24,401 nt of DNA from Syntrophomonadaceae bacterium (lineage in GTDB: Bacteria > Bacillota > Dethiobacteria > DTU022). Position 1 is the first letter of the stretch. The number at the start of each line of letters is the position of its first letter. The position numbers and the translations under genes were made by a program. This document shows positions 8,414 to 16,064 of this stretch, piece by piece. Where the stretch lies: positions 1 to 24,401 of the forward strand of contig SLSE01000222.1 in NCBI GenBank assembly GCA_007130585.1, written 5' to 3'. The notes under the pieces are model-generated. The model was not told the DNA's origin. It did no database searches and was given only the letters and a program-made list of their open reading frames with translations.

Positions 8414-8980
8414 TCAGATCAGGAGGCCGGATTCATAAACCAGGATAATGAGGCCGACAGCGGCAAATAAAAGCGCGGAGGCGATCCTGACATAGCGGGG
8501 GTTGATCTTTGAAATAAAGCGGCTGCCCATGTAAACAGCCAGGGCATGATTAACCAGCATGGCCAGCATGGCCCCGCCAAAAACAGCAAGGGGATAATTG
8601 AAGCTGGCGGCAAGGAAAAAAACCGCCAGCTGGGTTTTGTCGCCAAACTCTGCCAGGAAGATCATTCCGAGGGTCTGGAAATAGCCCGCCCTGCCGGTGC
8701 ATTCTTCGAATTCATCCCTGCCGCGGAAATATGTATACAAACCGACAGCTATAAAAAACAGCCCGGACAAAACGGCAACCGGGGTGTGGGGAACAGCCTC
8801 TGCTATGACACTGCCCAGGCCGACGGCAAGCCCGAGAACCAGTCCCATGGCAGTCATCGCTCCAGCCAGGACCGCCAGGGGACGATGCCGGCAGGCCATG
8901 GTCAGGCAGACCAGCTGCGACTTGTCGCCAAATTCGGCTATAAATACCGATACAAAAGCAGCTGCTGCTGCTGCCAGCAA
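8414..8980 (-). CDS. GDT1/TMEM165 (UPF0016) family membrane cation transporter
   Basis: Small polytopic membrane protein of the GDT1/TMEM165 family, 188 residues. The family signature E-x-G-D-K-[ST] occurs twice, once per internal repeat: AEFGDKSQ near 15-22 and AEFGDKTQ near 109-116. About six hydrophobic helices are visible, with a short charged loop (FRGRDEFEECTGR) between the two halves. Characterised members move Mn2+ or Ca2+ across membranes, and bacterial ones mostly export Mn2+; the ion here is inferred. The start is a TTG at 8980. An in-frame TGA two codons upstream excludes any earlier start, and a GGCGGTG-type ribosome binding site precedes it. I looked for a yybP-ykoY manganese riboswitch upstream and did not see its GGGGAGTA core. 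It lies between the MinJ-like gene and uvrB, with no obvious link to either. Confidence 0.9.
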   Translation of the reverse strand: MLAAAAAAFVSVFIAEFGDKSQLVCLTMACRHRPLAVLAGAMTAMGLVLGLAVGLGSVIAEAVPHTPVAVLSGLFFIAVGLYTYFRGRDEFEECTGRAGYFQTLGMIFLAEFGDKTQLAVFFLAASFNYPLAVFGGAMLAMLVNHALAVYMGSRFISKINPRYVRIASALLFAAVGLIILVYESGLLI

Positions 8981-9074
8981 ATATCACACCGCCTTAATTC
9001 CGGGAGCGGGAGCCGGACCCTGAGTGATCCAAAAAGGATCGTCACCCTGCAAATCCGCCGCTTAACAGATCATG

Positions 9075-9098
9075 CTGTCCCGGTTTTATGCCGGACAG
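9075..9098 (-). terminator. Hairpin after the MinJ-like gene, possible terminator
   Basis: CTGTCC-GG pairs with CC-GGACAG with one bulged base around a 7-base loop, starting 12 bases after the stop codon of the MinJ-like gene. It is strong but lacks a U-tract, so termination is uncertain. The remaining roughly 90 bp up to the transporter hold a short GATCC/GGATC stem and nothing else I can name. Confidence 0.4.
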
Positions 9099-9109
9099 TC
9101 CCGCCGATT

Positions 9110-10498
9110 TTACCAGGCGGACTTACCGGCTTTGCCCTTCTTCGTTAACTTCTCTTTTAGCCTCCTGAACCAGCCCAGGGGATCCGGCTTGCGGACTTCC
9201 ATGTAAACCGGCGAGTCTGGCGCCGGGACAGTAATCAGTCCCAGGGCCGCGCTGCGGTGGAGCATGGGCGAAGACCGGGCATCCAGCCTGGCCCGGAAAG
9301 ATTCCTGTTCATTTGCTCTCGGGGCAGCATTTTTTTTGAGAACTTTTGAAAAAGGCTGCCCCTCCCGTGTCCCTTCCAGCAGAACCATAAAATAGCTTTC
9401 CTCTATTTTTTCCAGCAATTCCCGGTTGTCGGAAACCTCTTCGCCGTTAACCCTCAGGATAAGGTCATCTCCAAGCAGGCCCGCCTCAGCGGCCGGGGTG
9501 CCGGGAAGGACCATCATCAGGGGGACTCCCTGCTCAGGCATCGAGAAACGGGGCGGCCGCGAAGCTTCTTCTTTCTTGCCGAGAATAATCAGCAGCTCAT
9601 GCCCCAGGGGCGCAAACAGAACCCCCGGTAAAACCAGCCAGGACAGGTATTCAGAGCCGACGGCAACAACCAGGAGGATAACGCTGTAAACAGCCAGCCA
9701 CCTGGCGGAAAAAGCGGTCCTCTCACGGGGTGTCGATGAAAGGGCCATATCGGCATAACCAAGTCCGGCGGCAACAGGGATAATCATATACTGCAGGCTC
9801 ATACCTTCGCCGGGCTGCAGGGTCGGTTCCAGGATGGGCCACCAGCCGGGCATGTTTACCCCGGAAATTTCGGCCTGCGCTACAATGGTAACCAAAAGCG
9901 CCACCAGCGGCAGGGGCCAGAACCTCTGCAGAGTAAAAGCTCCGACGACTTTACCGTCATTTTTTTTCAGGTAGATGGGGCTGCTGCCCCGGTGCCCGCC
10001 GAAATATATAAGCAGGGCCTCGATCAGGTGAAGCAGTCCGATCAGGACCAGCAAAGCGGGAATATGGATTCTGAGCAGCGATTCGATAATGAAATGCTGC
10101 TCCAGGCCCGGGAAAAGGGGAATCAGCAGGTAGCGCCCCAGGAGCACCGCTGCGGCAACAATACCACCGGCATATGAAAAGCAAAGATAGCGGGGGTTGA
10201 CCAGCAGTAAAAGCAGGGCCACCGGCCATATAAAGTAAAGTCCGATCTGTTCCAGGGACAGGCCCATGAAAATTAATACGGTGCTGGCAATAAAGCCGCC
10301 CGCGGCGCCCAGGGCCAAAGAAAAAAGCATCTGGGCGCCGACATTGTTGATACTGCGGCCAAAGAGCTTTTCTTCCGTGGCAACCAGCCTTCTGTACTGC
10401 ATGAAGACCAGGAAGAGAACAATCCAGAATATGGGCATAAACATGGAGAGAGCAAAGGTGGTCATAAAGATTTGACCTATTTCCAGAAATGACTGCAT
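9110..10498 (-). CDS. MinJ/YvjD-like polytopic membrane protein with C-terminal PDZ domain
   Basis: 462 residues: roughly eight hydrophobic segments over residues 10-305 (for example about 15-33, 57-80, 85-100, 108-128, 145-167, 195-208, 268-282), then a cytosolic PDZ domain about 320-392 (GTPAAEAGLLGDDLILRVNG is its core), ending in a basic tail. In B. subtilis the gene after ctpB in the ftsE-ftsX-ctpB-minJ region encodes MinJ, a PDZ membrane protein that bridges DivIVA and MinD and places the division septum. Architecture and neighbourhood both match, so a MinJ-type role is likely, but the family diverges quickly and no DivIVA-binding residues can be identified by eye. It starts 3 bp after the ctp stop, with GGAGG inside the end of ctp, so the two are probably translationally coupled. 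Confidence 0.75.
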   Translation of the reverse strand: MQSFLEIGQIFMTTFALSMFMPIFWIVLFLVFMQYRRLVATEEKLFGRSINNVGAQMLFSLALGAAGGFIASTVLIFMGLSLEQIGLYFIWPVALLLLLVNPRYLCFSYAGGIVAAAVLLGRYLLIPLFPGLEQHFIIESLLRIHIPALLVLIGLLHLIEALLIYFGGHRGSSPIYLKKNDGKVVGAFTLQRFWPLPLVALLVTIVAQAEISGVNMPGWWPILEPTLQPGEGMSLQYMIIPVAAGLGYADMALSSTPRERTAFSARWLAVYSVILLVVAVGSEYLSWLVLPGVLFAPLGHELLIILGKKEEASRPPRFSMPEQGVPLMMVLPGTPAAEAGLLGDDLILRVNGEEVSDNRELLEKIEESYFMVLLEGTREGQPFSKVLKKNAAPRANEQESFRARLDARSSPMLHRSAALGLITVPAPDSPVYMEVRKPDPLGWFRRLKEKLTKKGKAGKSAW

Positions 10499-10501
10499 GG
10501 T

Positions 10502-11986
10502 TTACTCGAGCCCTCCGGTAACGTTCATCAGCCCGGGCTTTCTGATTGCCTCGATTGCATAGTTGAGCTGCTCATCATTTTCGCGCGCCGCAATATCAAG
10601 CGCTTCCCGCAGCTCAACCCAGGTCTTATCGTCAAACTCGCCGGTGAGTTCAAGACCGGCCCGGTCCTGGAAGTTTCTCAGGGCCCGGGAAGTCTGCCCG
10701 TCAAAATAACCGGTAACATCCAGCCTGAAGCCCAGCTGCTCCAGCATTAGCTGCAGCATCTCTACTTCAGCCCCGTAGTCGCCTTCCTCAAGGCTTCCCG
10801 GGTGGAAGTAACGATAATAACGCAGAATTTCCGGCATATCTACTTTAAAGTCGGGCTCAATGCCGTGCTTGTCAATATCATGTCCCGAGGGAGTAAAATA
10901 CTTGGCCACTGTTAGGAGAACTGCATTGCCCTCCGGGAGATGTTCAAGCTGTTGAACGGATGCCTTGCCGTAAGTCGTCTGCCCGATCAGCACCGCCGCC
11001 TCGCGATCCTGCAGGGCGCCGGCCAGCAATTCCGAAGCGCTGGCCGATTCCTCGTTAATCAAGACTACGATCGGGTAAGGCCGCTTAACAGCGCTGGAGT
11101 TATGAACAGTCTTAACTTCACCTTCCCGGCCGACCAGCCGGACAATCTCTCCCTCCGGCACAAGTTTCTGGCCGATCCTGACGACCGCATCGACAAGTCC
11201 TCCCGGGTTGTTGCGCAGATCCAGGATCAGGCCCCTGCTGAGGCCGCTTTGCTCAATTTCCCGGAATTGCGATTCAAACTCATCATAGGTATTGCCGTCA
11301 AAGTTTGTAATCTTAATGTAACCGAGCCCGTCCTCGATCATTTCGCTGAACACCGAGGAAACCTGGATTTCCGCTCTTCCGACAGTCAGCTCGATCGGTT
11401 CGTCTGCTCCGGGCCTTGAGATTAATATATCGACCGTGGTATCTCCGGGCCCCCGCAAAAGCTCTACCGCCCGGTTCAGGCCCTCCCCGGTCAACTCGTA
11501 ACCGTCGGCTTCCAGGATGCGGTCCCCCGGGCTGAGCCCGCTTCTTTCAGCAGGAGAACCGGCAAAGGTCTCGAAAACCACGATTTTGTCATTTGCCTCT
11601 ATAACACGAATGCCAATTCCGCCGTAGGTGCCCCTGGTTTCTGAAAGGAATTCCTCCAGGTCCTCCGGATCATAAAACCGCACGTTGGGATCGCCGATAT
11701 TCTCGATCATACCCCTGACCGCGCCTTCAACAAGCTCCTCCGTTTCCACCGGGTAAAAATAGTTATCCCTGACTGTTTCTATCGTTTTCCAGAATAGCTC
11801 GGCCTGATCGCGATCGGGAGGATCAACCTGCCTCGGCTCAAGCCTGATCACGTTGGCGGGATCTTCAGCCGCTGCCGGCCCCGCCTGGCCGGCAAAAAAG
11901 TAATAATTGGCCAGGTTGGTCCCGATAAGAAGAACGGCGAATATTAGCAGGCCAATGAAAATAACTGTTCTATTGTTTGTTGCCAT
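10502..11986 (-). CDS. S41 carboxyl-terminal processing protease (CtpA/CtpB-like) with peptidoglycan-binding domain
   Basis: Secreted, membrane-anchored serine protease of family S41, 494 residues. An N-terminal membrane helix (about 8-30) is followed by a PDZ domain (about 120-192, YGGIGIRVIE ... GLSPGDRILEADGYEL), the protease core with RGLILDLRNNPGG (252-263), catalytic S316 in EESASASE and K341 in TYGKASVQQ, and a C-terminal PG_binding_1 domain (about 403-462). The Ser-Lys spacing of 25 equals that in E. coli Prc. In B. subtilis the syntenic CtpB cleaves SpoIVFA during sporulation. Vegetative Ctps trim envelope proteins and murein hydrolases. The substrate here is unknown; the adjacent M23 peptidase is one candidate. 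The ATG at 11986 has AGGAG 9 bases upstream. Confidence 0.95.
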   Translation of the reverse strand: MATNNRTVIFIGLLIFAVLLIGTNLANYYFFAGQAGPAAAEDPANVIRLEPRQVDPPDRDQAELFWKTIETVRDNYFYPVETEELVEGAVRGMIENIGDPNVRFYDPEDLEEFLSETRGTYGGIGIRVIEANDKIVVFETFAGSPAERSGLSPGDRILEADGYELTGEGLNRAVELLRGPGDTTVDILISRPGADEPIELTVGRAEIQVSSVFSEMIEDGLGYIKITNFDGNTYDEFESQFREIEQSGLSRGLILDLRNNPGGLVDAVVRIGQKLVPEGEIVRLVGREGEVKTVHNSSAVKRPYPIVVLINEESASASELLAGALQDREAAVLIGQTTYGKASVQQLEHLPEGNAVLLTVAKYFTPSGHDIDKHGIEPDFKVDMPEILRYYRYFHPGSLEEGDYGAEVEMLQLMLEQLGFRLDVTGYFDGQTSRALRNFQDRAGLELTGEFDDKTWVELREALDIAARENDEQLNYAIEAIRKPGLMNVTGGLE

Positions 11987-12047
11987 CTATTTCAGCTCCT
12001 GTCATGCTGGTTGACTCATTATTCAGGACGTCGTTTCACGCCTGATA

Positions 12048-12053
12048 ATTATA
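12048..12053 (-). promoter_or_regulatory. Candidate -10 element for ctp
   Basis: Minus-strand TATAAT (12053-12048) in an AT-rich stretch about 60 bp upstream of the ctp ATG and downstream of the hairpin at 12097-12129. No convincing -35 is seen at 17 bp. It would let ctp and the MinJ-like gene be transcribed apart from ftsEX. Confidence 0.35.
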
Positions 12054-12096
12054 ATAACATAAATATTCTTCCCTGTATTCCCCGGTACATAGTTTT

Positions 12097-12129
12097 CGGC
12101 CGCCCCTTTTTGCAATACCGGGGCGGCCG
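12097..12129 (-). terminator. Strong 10-bp hairpin after the M23 peptidase gene, possible terminator
   Basis: CGGCCGCCCC (12129-12120 on the minus strand) pairs perfectly with GGGGCGGCCG (12106-12097) around a 13-base loop, 33 bases past the peptidase stop. After the stem the minus strand reads AAAAC, so the usual U-tract is missing. It may be a U-less terminator or an mRNA-stabilising stem at the end of the ftsE-ftsX-peptidase message. Confidence 0.45.
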
Positions 12130-12162
12130 TATAGTTCACCGGGACGGGACGGAGAAGGGGGC

Positions 12163-13365
12163 CTACTGAAAGTATCCCATCGGGTTGTAACGGTGATCCG
12201 GTCCGCCGCTGGGATAACTGCGCACCGGGGGCTTATTAAACTCCCTTACTTCAAAATGCAGGTGCACCCCGGTACTGTACCCGGTTGTGCCTGCCCGGGC
12301 AATTCGCTGTCCCCAGGTCACGATCTCGCCTTTCTGCACCAGCAGGCTGCTCATGTGAGCATAGAGGGTGACTGTACCGTCGCCGTGATCGATCATAATG
12401 CAGTTGCCGTAACCGCCGTTCCAGCCGGAATAAATTACTTCCCCGGTTGCTGCCGCGAGGATATAGTTGGCGGCCCCGTGGTGGGGGGCAATGTCGATAC
12501 CGCCGTGCCAGGCCTGGTTGCCGCTGAAAGGATCCCTGCGCCAGCCGTAGCCGGAACTGATCCAGGTTGGGGGCTCGATCGGCCATGCCAAATCCCCGTC
12601 GAGGCCGGTGAACTGGCTGGCAGCTTCGGCAATCAGCTTCCTGATCAGGGAGTCCAACTCCTGGGCTTCCTCTTCCAGGTTTTGAATAGCCTCAAGGTTG
12701 CCGGCAATTTCAACCTGCAGCTCATCGAGAATTTCAACCCGGTCATCCGCCGCCCGGGCCAGCTCCGCTTCATTTGCGGCAATCTGCCTGTGGATTGCCT
12801 CCAGTTCCCTTTTTTTATCTTCCAGCTCATTTTTCCAGGTCTGGATTACATCCCGTTCATCCTGGATCTCCTCAACCAGGCGCAGGTCATTAGAGGCGAT
12901 TATGCTCAGGTTGTGCAAACGGGTCAAAAAATCTGGAAAGCTTTTTGAATCGAAGAGGACTTCTACGTAAGAAATAACGCCGTGCTGCTGGATGGCCCGC
13001 AGGCGAAGCTTTAACAGTTCCTCCCGGGAACGCAGCTCTTTTTCGGATTCCGCCAGTTCCGCTTCGGCATACTCAATTTCTTCTTCCACCAGCCCTATCT
13101 CGCCGGTCAGGTATTCCTGGTCCATGCGCAGTTCGTGAATGCGGGCTTCGAGCAGCTTGAGCTCTTCCTTTAAGGCCGCTTCACGGTTCAGGCGCTGTTC
13201 GAGGGCGCTTTTCTCATCACGCCTCTTTTTTTCAATCTCTTCCAATTCCTGCTGCCGCGCTTCAATTTCATCGTTAGTGATCGCCAGGGCAGGCACAGCA
13301 AAGATAAAGGCTAAACAGAAGGCAAGGAGCAGGACGGCCAGCCAGGTGCTTCTCCCCAAATACAT
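12163..13365 (-). CDS. Secreted coiled-coil M23 (LytM) murein endopeptidase, probable FtsEX partner
   Basis: 400 residues. A signal peptide (hydrophobic 8-23, likely cut after AVPALA near 28) is followed by a long coiled coil (about 31-250) interrupted near 130-160 by a less regular segment, SYVEVLFDSKSFPDFLTRL, typical of FtsEX-controlled hydrolases. A C-terminal LytM domain runs about 260-395. The zinc ligands H287 and D291 (HGGID) and H370 (HLHFEV), and catalytic H337 (YAHMSS), are all present, so the enzyme should cut peptidoglycan cross-links itself, unlike E. coli EnvC, which only activates amidases. The gene lies 34 bp after ftsX. FtsEX gates such partners across the membrane (CwlO, PcsB and EnvC are known examples). 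The ATG at 13365 has GGAGG 7 bases upstream. The partnership is inferred from architecture and position. Confidence 0.93.
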   Translation of the reverse strand: MYLGRSTWLAVLLLAFCLAFIFAVPALAITNDEIEARQQELEEIEKKRRDEKSALEQRLNREAALKEELKLLEARIHELRMDQEYLTGEIGLVEEEIEYAEAELAESEKELRSREELLKLRLRAIQQHGVISYVEVLFDSKSFPDFLTRLHNLSIIASNDLRLVEEIQDERDVIQTWKNELEDKKRELEAIHRQIAANEAELARAADDRVEILDELQVEIAGNLEAIQNLEEEAQELDSLIRKLIAEAASQFTGLDGDLAWPIEPPTWISSGYGWRRDPFSGNQAWHGGIDIAPHHGAANYILAAATGEVIYSGWNGGYGNCIMIDHGDGTVTLYAHMSSLLVQKGEIVTWGQRIARAGTTGYSTGVHLHFEVREFNKPPVRSYPSGGPDHRYNPMGYFQ

Positions 13366-13399
13366 GTTTTTTCCTCCCTGAATTTAAATCTTTTTCTCT

Positions 13400-14293
13400 C
13401 TATACCTTTAAAAACCGGCCCATTGAAAATGTACTGCCCAGTATCCCCAGGCCCGTACCCAGGGGAACCAGGTATTTGGCCAGTTCTATCAGCACAACCT
13501 GGACGGGAAGCAGTGTTAAAAAAACCAGGTTGTTATCGACAACCCAGTCTATGGAAAACTGGTACAGGTAATAAAGGCCAAACAGAGGCACAACGGCGCC
13601 GGCAAAGCCCATAAAAAGCCCTTCCAGGACAAAAGGCCAGCGGATAAACCAGTTAGTGGCCCCCACATATTTCATGATCGAAATCTCCCTCTGACGCATC
13701 ATAACGGTCAGTTTAATCGTATGGGAAATCAGAAATACCGCCGTAACCGACAACCCGGCCATCAGGGCCAGTCCCACCATCTGAAGCACGCCGCTTACAG
13801 CAAAAAGGTTTTCCACGTAACCCTGACCGTAAAATACTGTCGATACCCCCGGGTATGTTTCCAGTTCATTGGCCAGGGGGACAACCAGTTCCGGAACTAC
13901 CGTCCGGATTTCGTAAGAAGCAAGGAGGGGGTTTTCCAATCCTGTATCGTACCCTTCGAGCATCCCTCCAAGCTGGCGGTGCAGGCGGTCCATATGTTCC
14001 TGGCTGGAAACATAGCGAACTTCATCGATATCTCCATGGGCAGACAGTTTCCTGCCCAGTTCATCCAGGCTTGCCTGATCGGCCTGCTCGTCTATGTAAA
14101 CAACTATCTCAACCTGCTGCTTAACCGTCTCGGTAACATGGCTGATATTCAGGTTCACCAGCATAAAAACGCCCAGCATTAAAAGGGTCACCACAACCAC
14201 ACCCGTGGAGGTAAGGCACATCCAGCGGTTCCGGTAGAGGCCCTTCACAGTTTCACCGATGATGTATAAAAAGCCGTTAATGAACATGGGCAT
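13400..14293 (-). CDS. ftsX: Cell division ABC-type permease FtsX
   Basis: Membrane subunit of FtsEX, which couples ATP hydrolysis by FtsE to activation of an extracytoplasmic murein hydrolase. About 297 residues: an N-terminal cytosolic stretch, TM1 (CLTSTGVVVVTLLMLGVFML), a large extracellular loop of about 110 residues (EIVVYIDEQADQASLDELGR onward) that contacts the hydrolase, and three more TM helices. The cytosolic motif REISIMKYVGATNWFIRWPF is the FtsX signature. The frame extends upstream into ftsE to 14392, but a real start there is unlikely. AAGGGG precedes two ATGs, at 14293 and 14287; I chose 14293, with 14287 equally possible. Either way it overlaps the end of ftsE by 11-17 bp, which indicates translational coupling. 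Confidence 0.95.
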   Translation of the reverse strand: MPMFINGFLYIIGETVKGLYRNRWMCLTSTGVVVVTLLMLGVFMLVNLNISHVTETVKQQVEIVVYIDEQADQASLDELGRKLSAHGDIDEVRYVSSQEHMDRLHRQLGGMLEGYDTGLENPLLASYEIRTVVPELVVPLANELETYPGVSTVFYGQGYVENLFAVSGVLQMVGLALMAGLSVTAVFLISHTIKLTVMMRQREISIMKYVGATNWFIRWPFVLEGLFMGFAGAVVPLFGLYYLYQFSIDWVVDNNLVFLTLLPVQVVLIELAKYLVPLGTGLGILGSTFSMGRFLKV

Positions 14294-14966
14294 AAATCCC
14301 CTTCTGTTCATCGCCAACCAGTTTACCGTTTTCCAGGTAAAGCACCCGCTTTTTAAAGCGGTCGACAATTTCCCGGTTATGGGTCGCCACAAGGACAGTA
14401 GTCCCGCGCAGGTTGATACTGCGCAGCAAATTCATAATGTCCAGGGACGTTCCCGGATCCAGGTTGCCGGTCGGTTCATCGGCTACGATCATGGCAGGCC
14501 GGTTGGCAATGGCCCGCGCCAGGCCAACCCGCTGCAGCTCGCCTCCCGATAAGTCACGGACTTTTGCGTCGGCCTTACCCTGCAGCCCGACCAGGCCCAG
14601 CACATGGGGCACCCGCTTGCTGATTTCCCGGCGGGAAGCGCCGGTAACCATCATGGCAAAGGCAACGTTATCGAATGCCGTACGTTCTTCCATCAGCCTG
14701 AAATCCTGGAAGACCATCCCGATATTGCGCCGCAAATAAGGCAGCCTGTGCCTCGGAAGACGGCCCACATCGCGTCCGAATACTTTTAATACTCCGTCGG
14801 AGGGCTTTATCTCCCGGATTATCAGTTTTAATAAAGTAGATTTACCGGCCCCGCTCGAACCAACAAAAAAGACAAATTCACCGCGGTCAATGTAGAAACT
14901 CAGGTTTTCCAGGGCATACTGCCCGCCTTTATCATACTTCATGCACACGTTTTTTGCTTCGACCAT
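14277..14966 (-). CDS. ftsE: Cell division ATP-binding protein FtsE
   Basis: Cytosolic ABC ATPase of the FtsEX complex, 229 residues, normal length. Motifs: Walker A GSSGAGKST (36-44), Q-loop in GMVFQDFRLM, signature LSGGELQRVGLARAIA, Walker B MIVADEPTGNLDP, and the H-loop THN. FtsE binds ATP at the division site and drives conformational change in FtsX. In B. subtilis FtsEX controls the hydrolase CwlO and loss delays entry into sporulation. The ATG at 14966 has AGGAAGG about 8 bases upstream. It is the first gene of a unit ftsE-ftsX-M23 peptidase, possibly reading on into ctp and the MinJ-like gene. The 211 bp upstream carry candidate sigma-A and sigma-H promoters and a Spo0A box. Confidence 0.97.
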   Translation of the reverse strand: MVEAKNVCMKYDKGGQYALENLSFYIDRGEFVFFVGSSGAGKSTLLKLIIREIKPSDGVLKVFGRDVGRLPRHRLPYLRRNIGMVFQDFRLMEERTAFDNVAFAMMVTGASRREISKRVPHVLGLVGLQGKADAKVRDLSGGELQRVGLARAIANRPAMIVADEPTGNLDPGTSLDIMNLLRSINLRGTTVLVATHNREIVDRFKKRVLYLENGKLVGDEQKGIYAHVH

Positions 14967-15073
14967 GCAGTCAGACCTTCCTGTGCATTCTTAATGTAAT
15001 GTAATATTACCTGTATACGGCAACCAGAACCCCGGTTACTGCCGGGCAGTTTGATCTGAATCGCTGCTTCTAA

Positions 15074-15102
15074 TATTTCGACAATATGTTAACTGTTCCT
15101 GC
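15074..15102 (-). promoter_or_regulatory. Candidate sigma-H promoter with overlapping Spo0A box upstream of ftsE
   Basis: Minus strand: GCAGGAACA (15102-15094), 11 bases, then GTCGAAATA (15082-15074), against the sigma-H consensus RNAGGAWWW-N11/12-RNNGAATWW. There is one mismatch in each element. The spacing equals that of the stronger hpf example in this window. Across its -10 lies TTGTCGAA (15084-15077), an exact match to the Spo0A box. The leader to ftsE would be about 100 nt. Confidence 0.4.
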
Positions 15103-15107
15103 AAAAC

Positions 15108-15136
15108 ATATTAATCTATTTTTACTAATTTTGCAA
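15108..15136 (-). promoter_or_regulatory. Candidate sigma-A promoter of ftsE
   Basis: Minus strand TTGCAA (15136-15131), 17-bp spacer, TAATAT (15113-15108): 4 of 6 at each hexamer, in an AT-rich stretch. The start would lie near 15101, placing the Spo0A box at about +17 to +24, a repressing position. Leader about 135 nt. Confidence 0.45.
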
Positions 15137-15177
15137 ATTGGAGGCTATCTCACCCTGCCGGTAACCCGCGCGGCCGG

Positions 15178-16056
15178 TTAGTGCTGCTGCATTTTCCTGA
15201 AGCCCTCGCCGTGTACTTCGGTGGCATTGCCGATAATTATAAAAGCCTCGGGATCAACTTCGTAGATAATTGATTTGAGCTGCCCGGTTTGCTGACGGGT
15301 GACCACGCAGAGCAGCACTTCGCGCCCTTCACCGGTGTAGCCGCCGTAACCCTGGATCTTGGTCACGCCCCTCCCCAGTTCGTGGAGCAGCCTCCGGTTA
15401 ATCTCGGCACCGTTGCGGGTAATTATGATCGCCTGCTTGGATAAACCAAGCCCTTCGAGGATGGCATCGATCACCTTGATCGATATGAACAGCGACAGGG
15501 CGGCATACATGGCCGGTTCGCTGCCGAAGACAAATATAGCCAGGGTCAGGACCACCAGGTCGCTCCAGAGGAGGGCCTGGCCGGGGCTTATACCGGAAGT
15601 TTTAGCCAATATCAGCGAAAGCAGGGCGGTTCCGCCTGTTGAACTGCGGTAGCGAAAAACCATGCCAACGCCCAAACCCATTACAACCCCGCCGTAAACA
15701 GCAGCCAGGAGCAGATCTCCGGTGGCCGGGGGAAGCAGGGGGGCTGAAACCTCCACGGCAATAGAAAAGAGCAGTGTTCCGAGCACGCTCTGGATTACTA
15801 TCCTGAAGCCGAGAATTAGAAATCCGGCCACAAATATGGGGATATTCAGGATTATTATGGACAGCCCGACAGGCAGGTTGAAGATATGGTAAAGAAACAC
15901 GGACAGGCCGCTTACGCCCCCGGGAACAAGCATGTTCGGAACCATGAACATATTCATGCCGACGGCCATTATTACCGAACCGATCAGAATCCCGATAACA
16001 TCAATCAAAACTATTTTAATGTCGCCTTTGCTAATTTGCGGTTTCTTTATTTTCAT
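15178..16056 (-). CDS. YitT family membrane protein with C-terminal DUF2179 domain
   Basis: About 292 residues. The N-terminal two thirds hold five or six hydrophobic helices, with the family segments MFMVPNMLVPGGVSGLS and FRYRSSTGGTALLSLILA. The C-terminal about 80 residues form a soluble DUF2179 domain (KQAIIITRNGAEINRRLLHE, then GVTKIQGYGGYTGEGREVLL). YitT-family proteins are widespread in Firmicutes and have no settled function; transport has been suggested. The start at 16056 is set by AGGAG 6 bases upstream, which overlaps the prfB stop region. An ATG 15 codons earlier would overlap prfB and lacks a ribosome binding site. Only 8 bp separate it from prfB, so the two are cotranscribed. 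The link to RF2 looks like operon convenience. Confidence 0.9.
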   Translation of the reverse strand: MKIKKPQISKGDIKIVLIDVIGILIGSVIMAVGMNMFMVPNMLVPGGVSGLSVFLYHIFNLPVGLSIIILNIPIFVAGFLILGFRIVIQSVLGTLLFSIAVEVSAPLLPPATGDLLLAAVYGGVVMGLGVGMVFRYRSSTGGTALLSLILAKTSGISPGQALLWSDLVVLTLAIFVFGSEPAMYAALSLFISIKVIDAILEGLGLSKQAIIITRNGAEINRRLLHELGRGVTKIQGYGGYTGEGREVLLCVVTRQQTGQLKSIIYEVDPEAFIIIGNATEVHGEGFRKMQQH

Positions 16057-16064
16057 CCGGTCTC

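Noticed and set aside
8981..9109. yybP-ykoY manganese riboswitch before the GDT1-family gene
   Set aside because: The conserved GGGGAGTA core and paired partner were not found; only a small GATCC/GGATC stem is present.
13400..14392. FtsX starting at 14392 (330 residues)
   Set aside because: The first 33 residues come from reading ftsE in another frame, and there is no ribosome binding site. AAGGGG supports 14293 or 14287.
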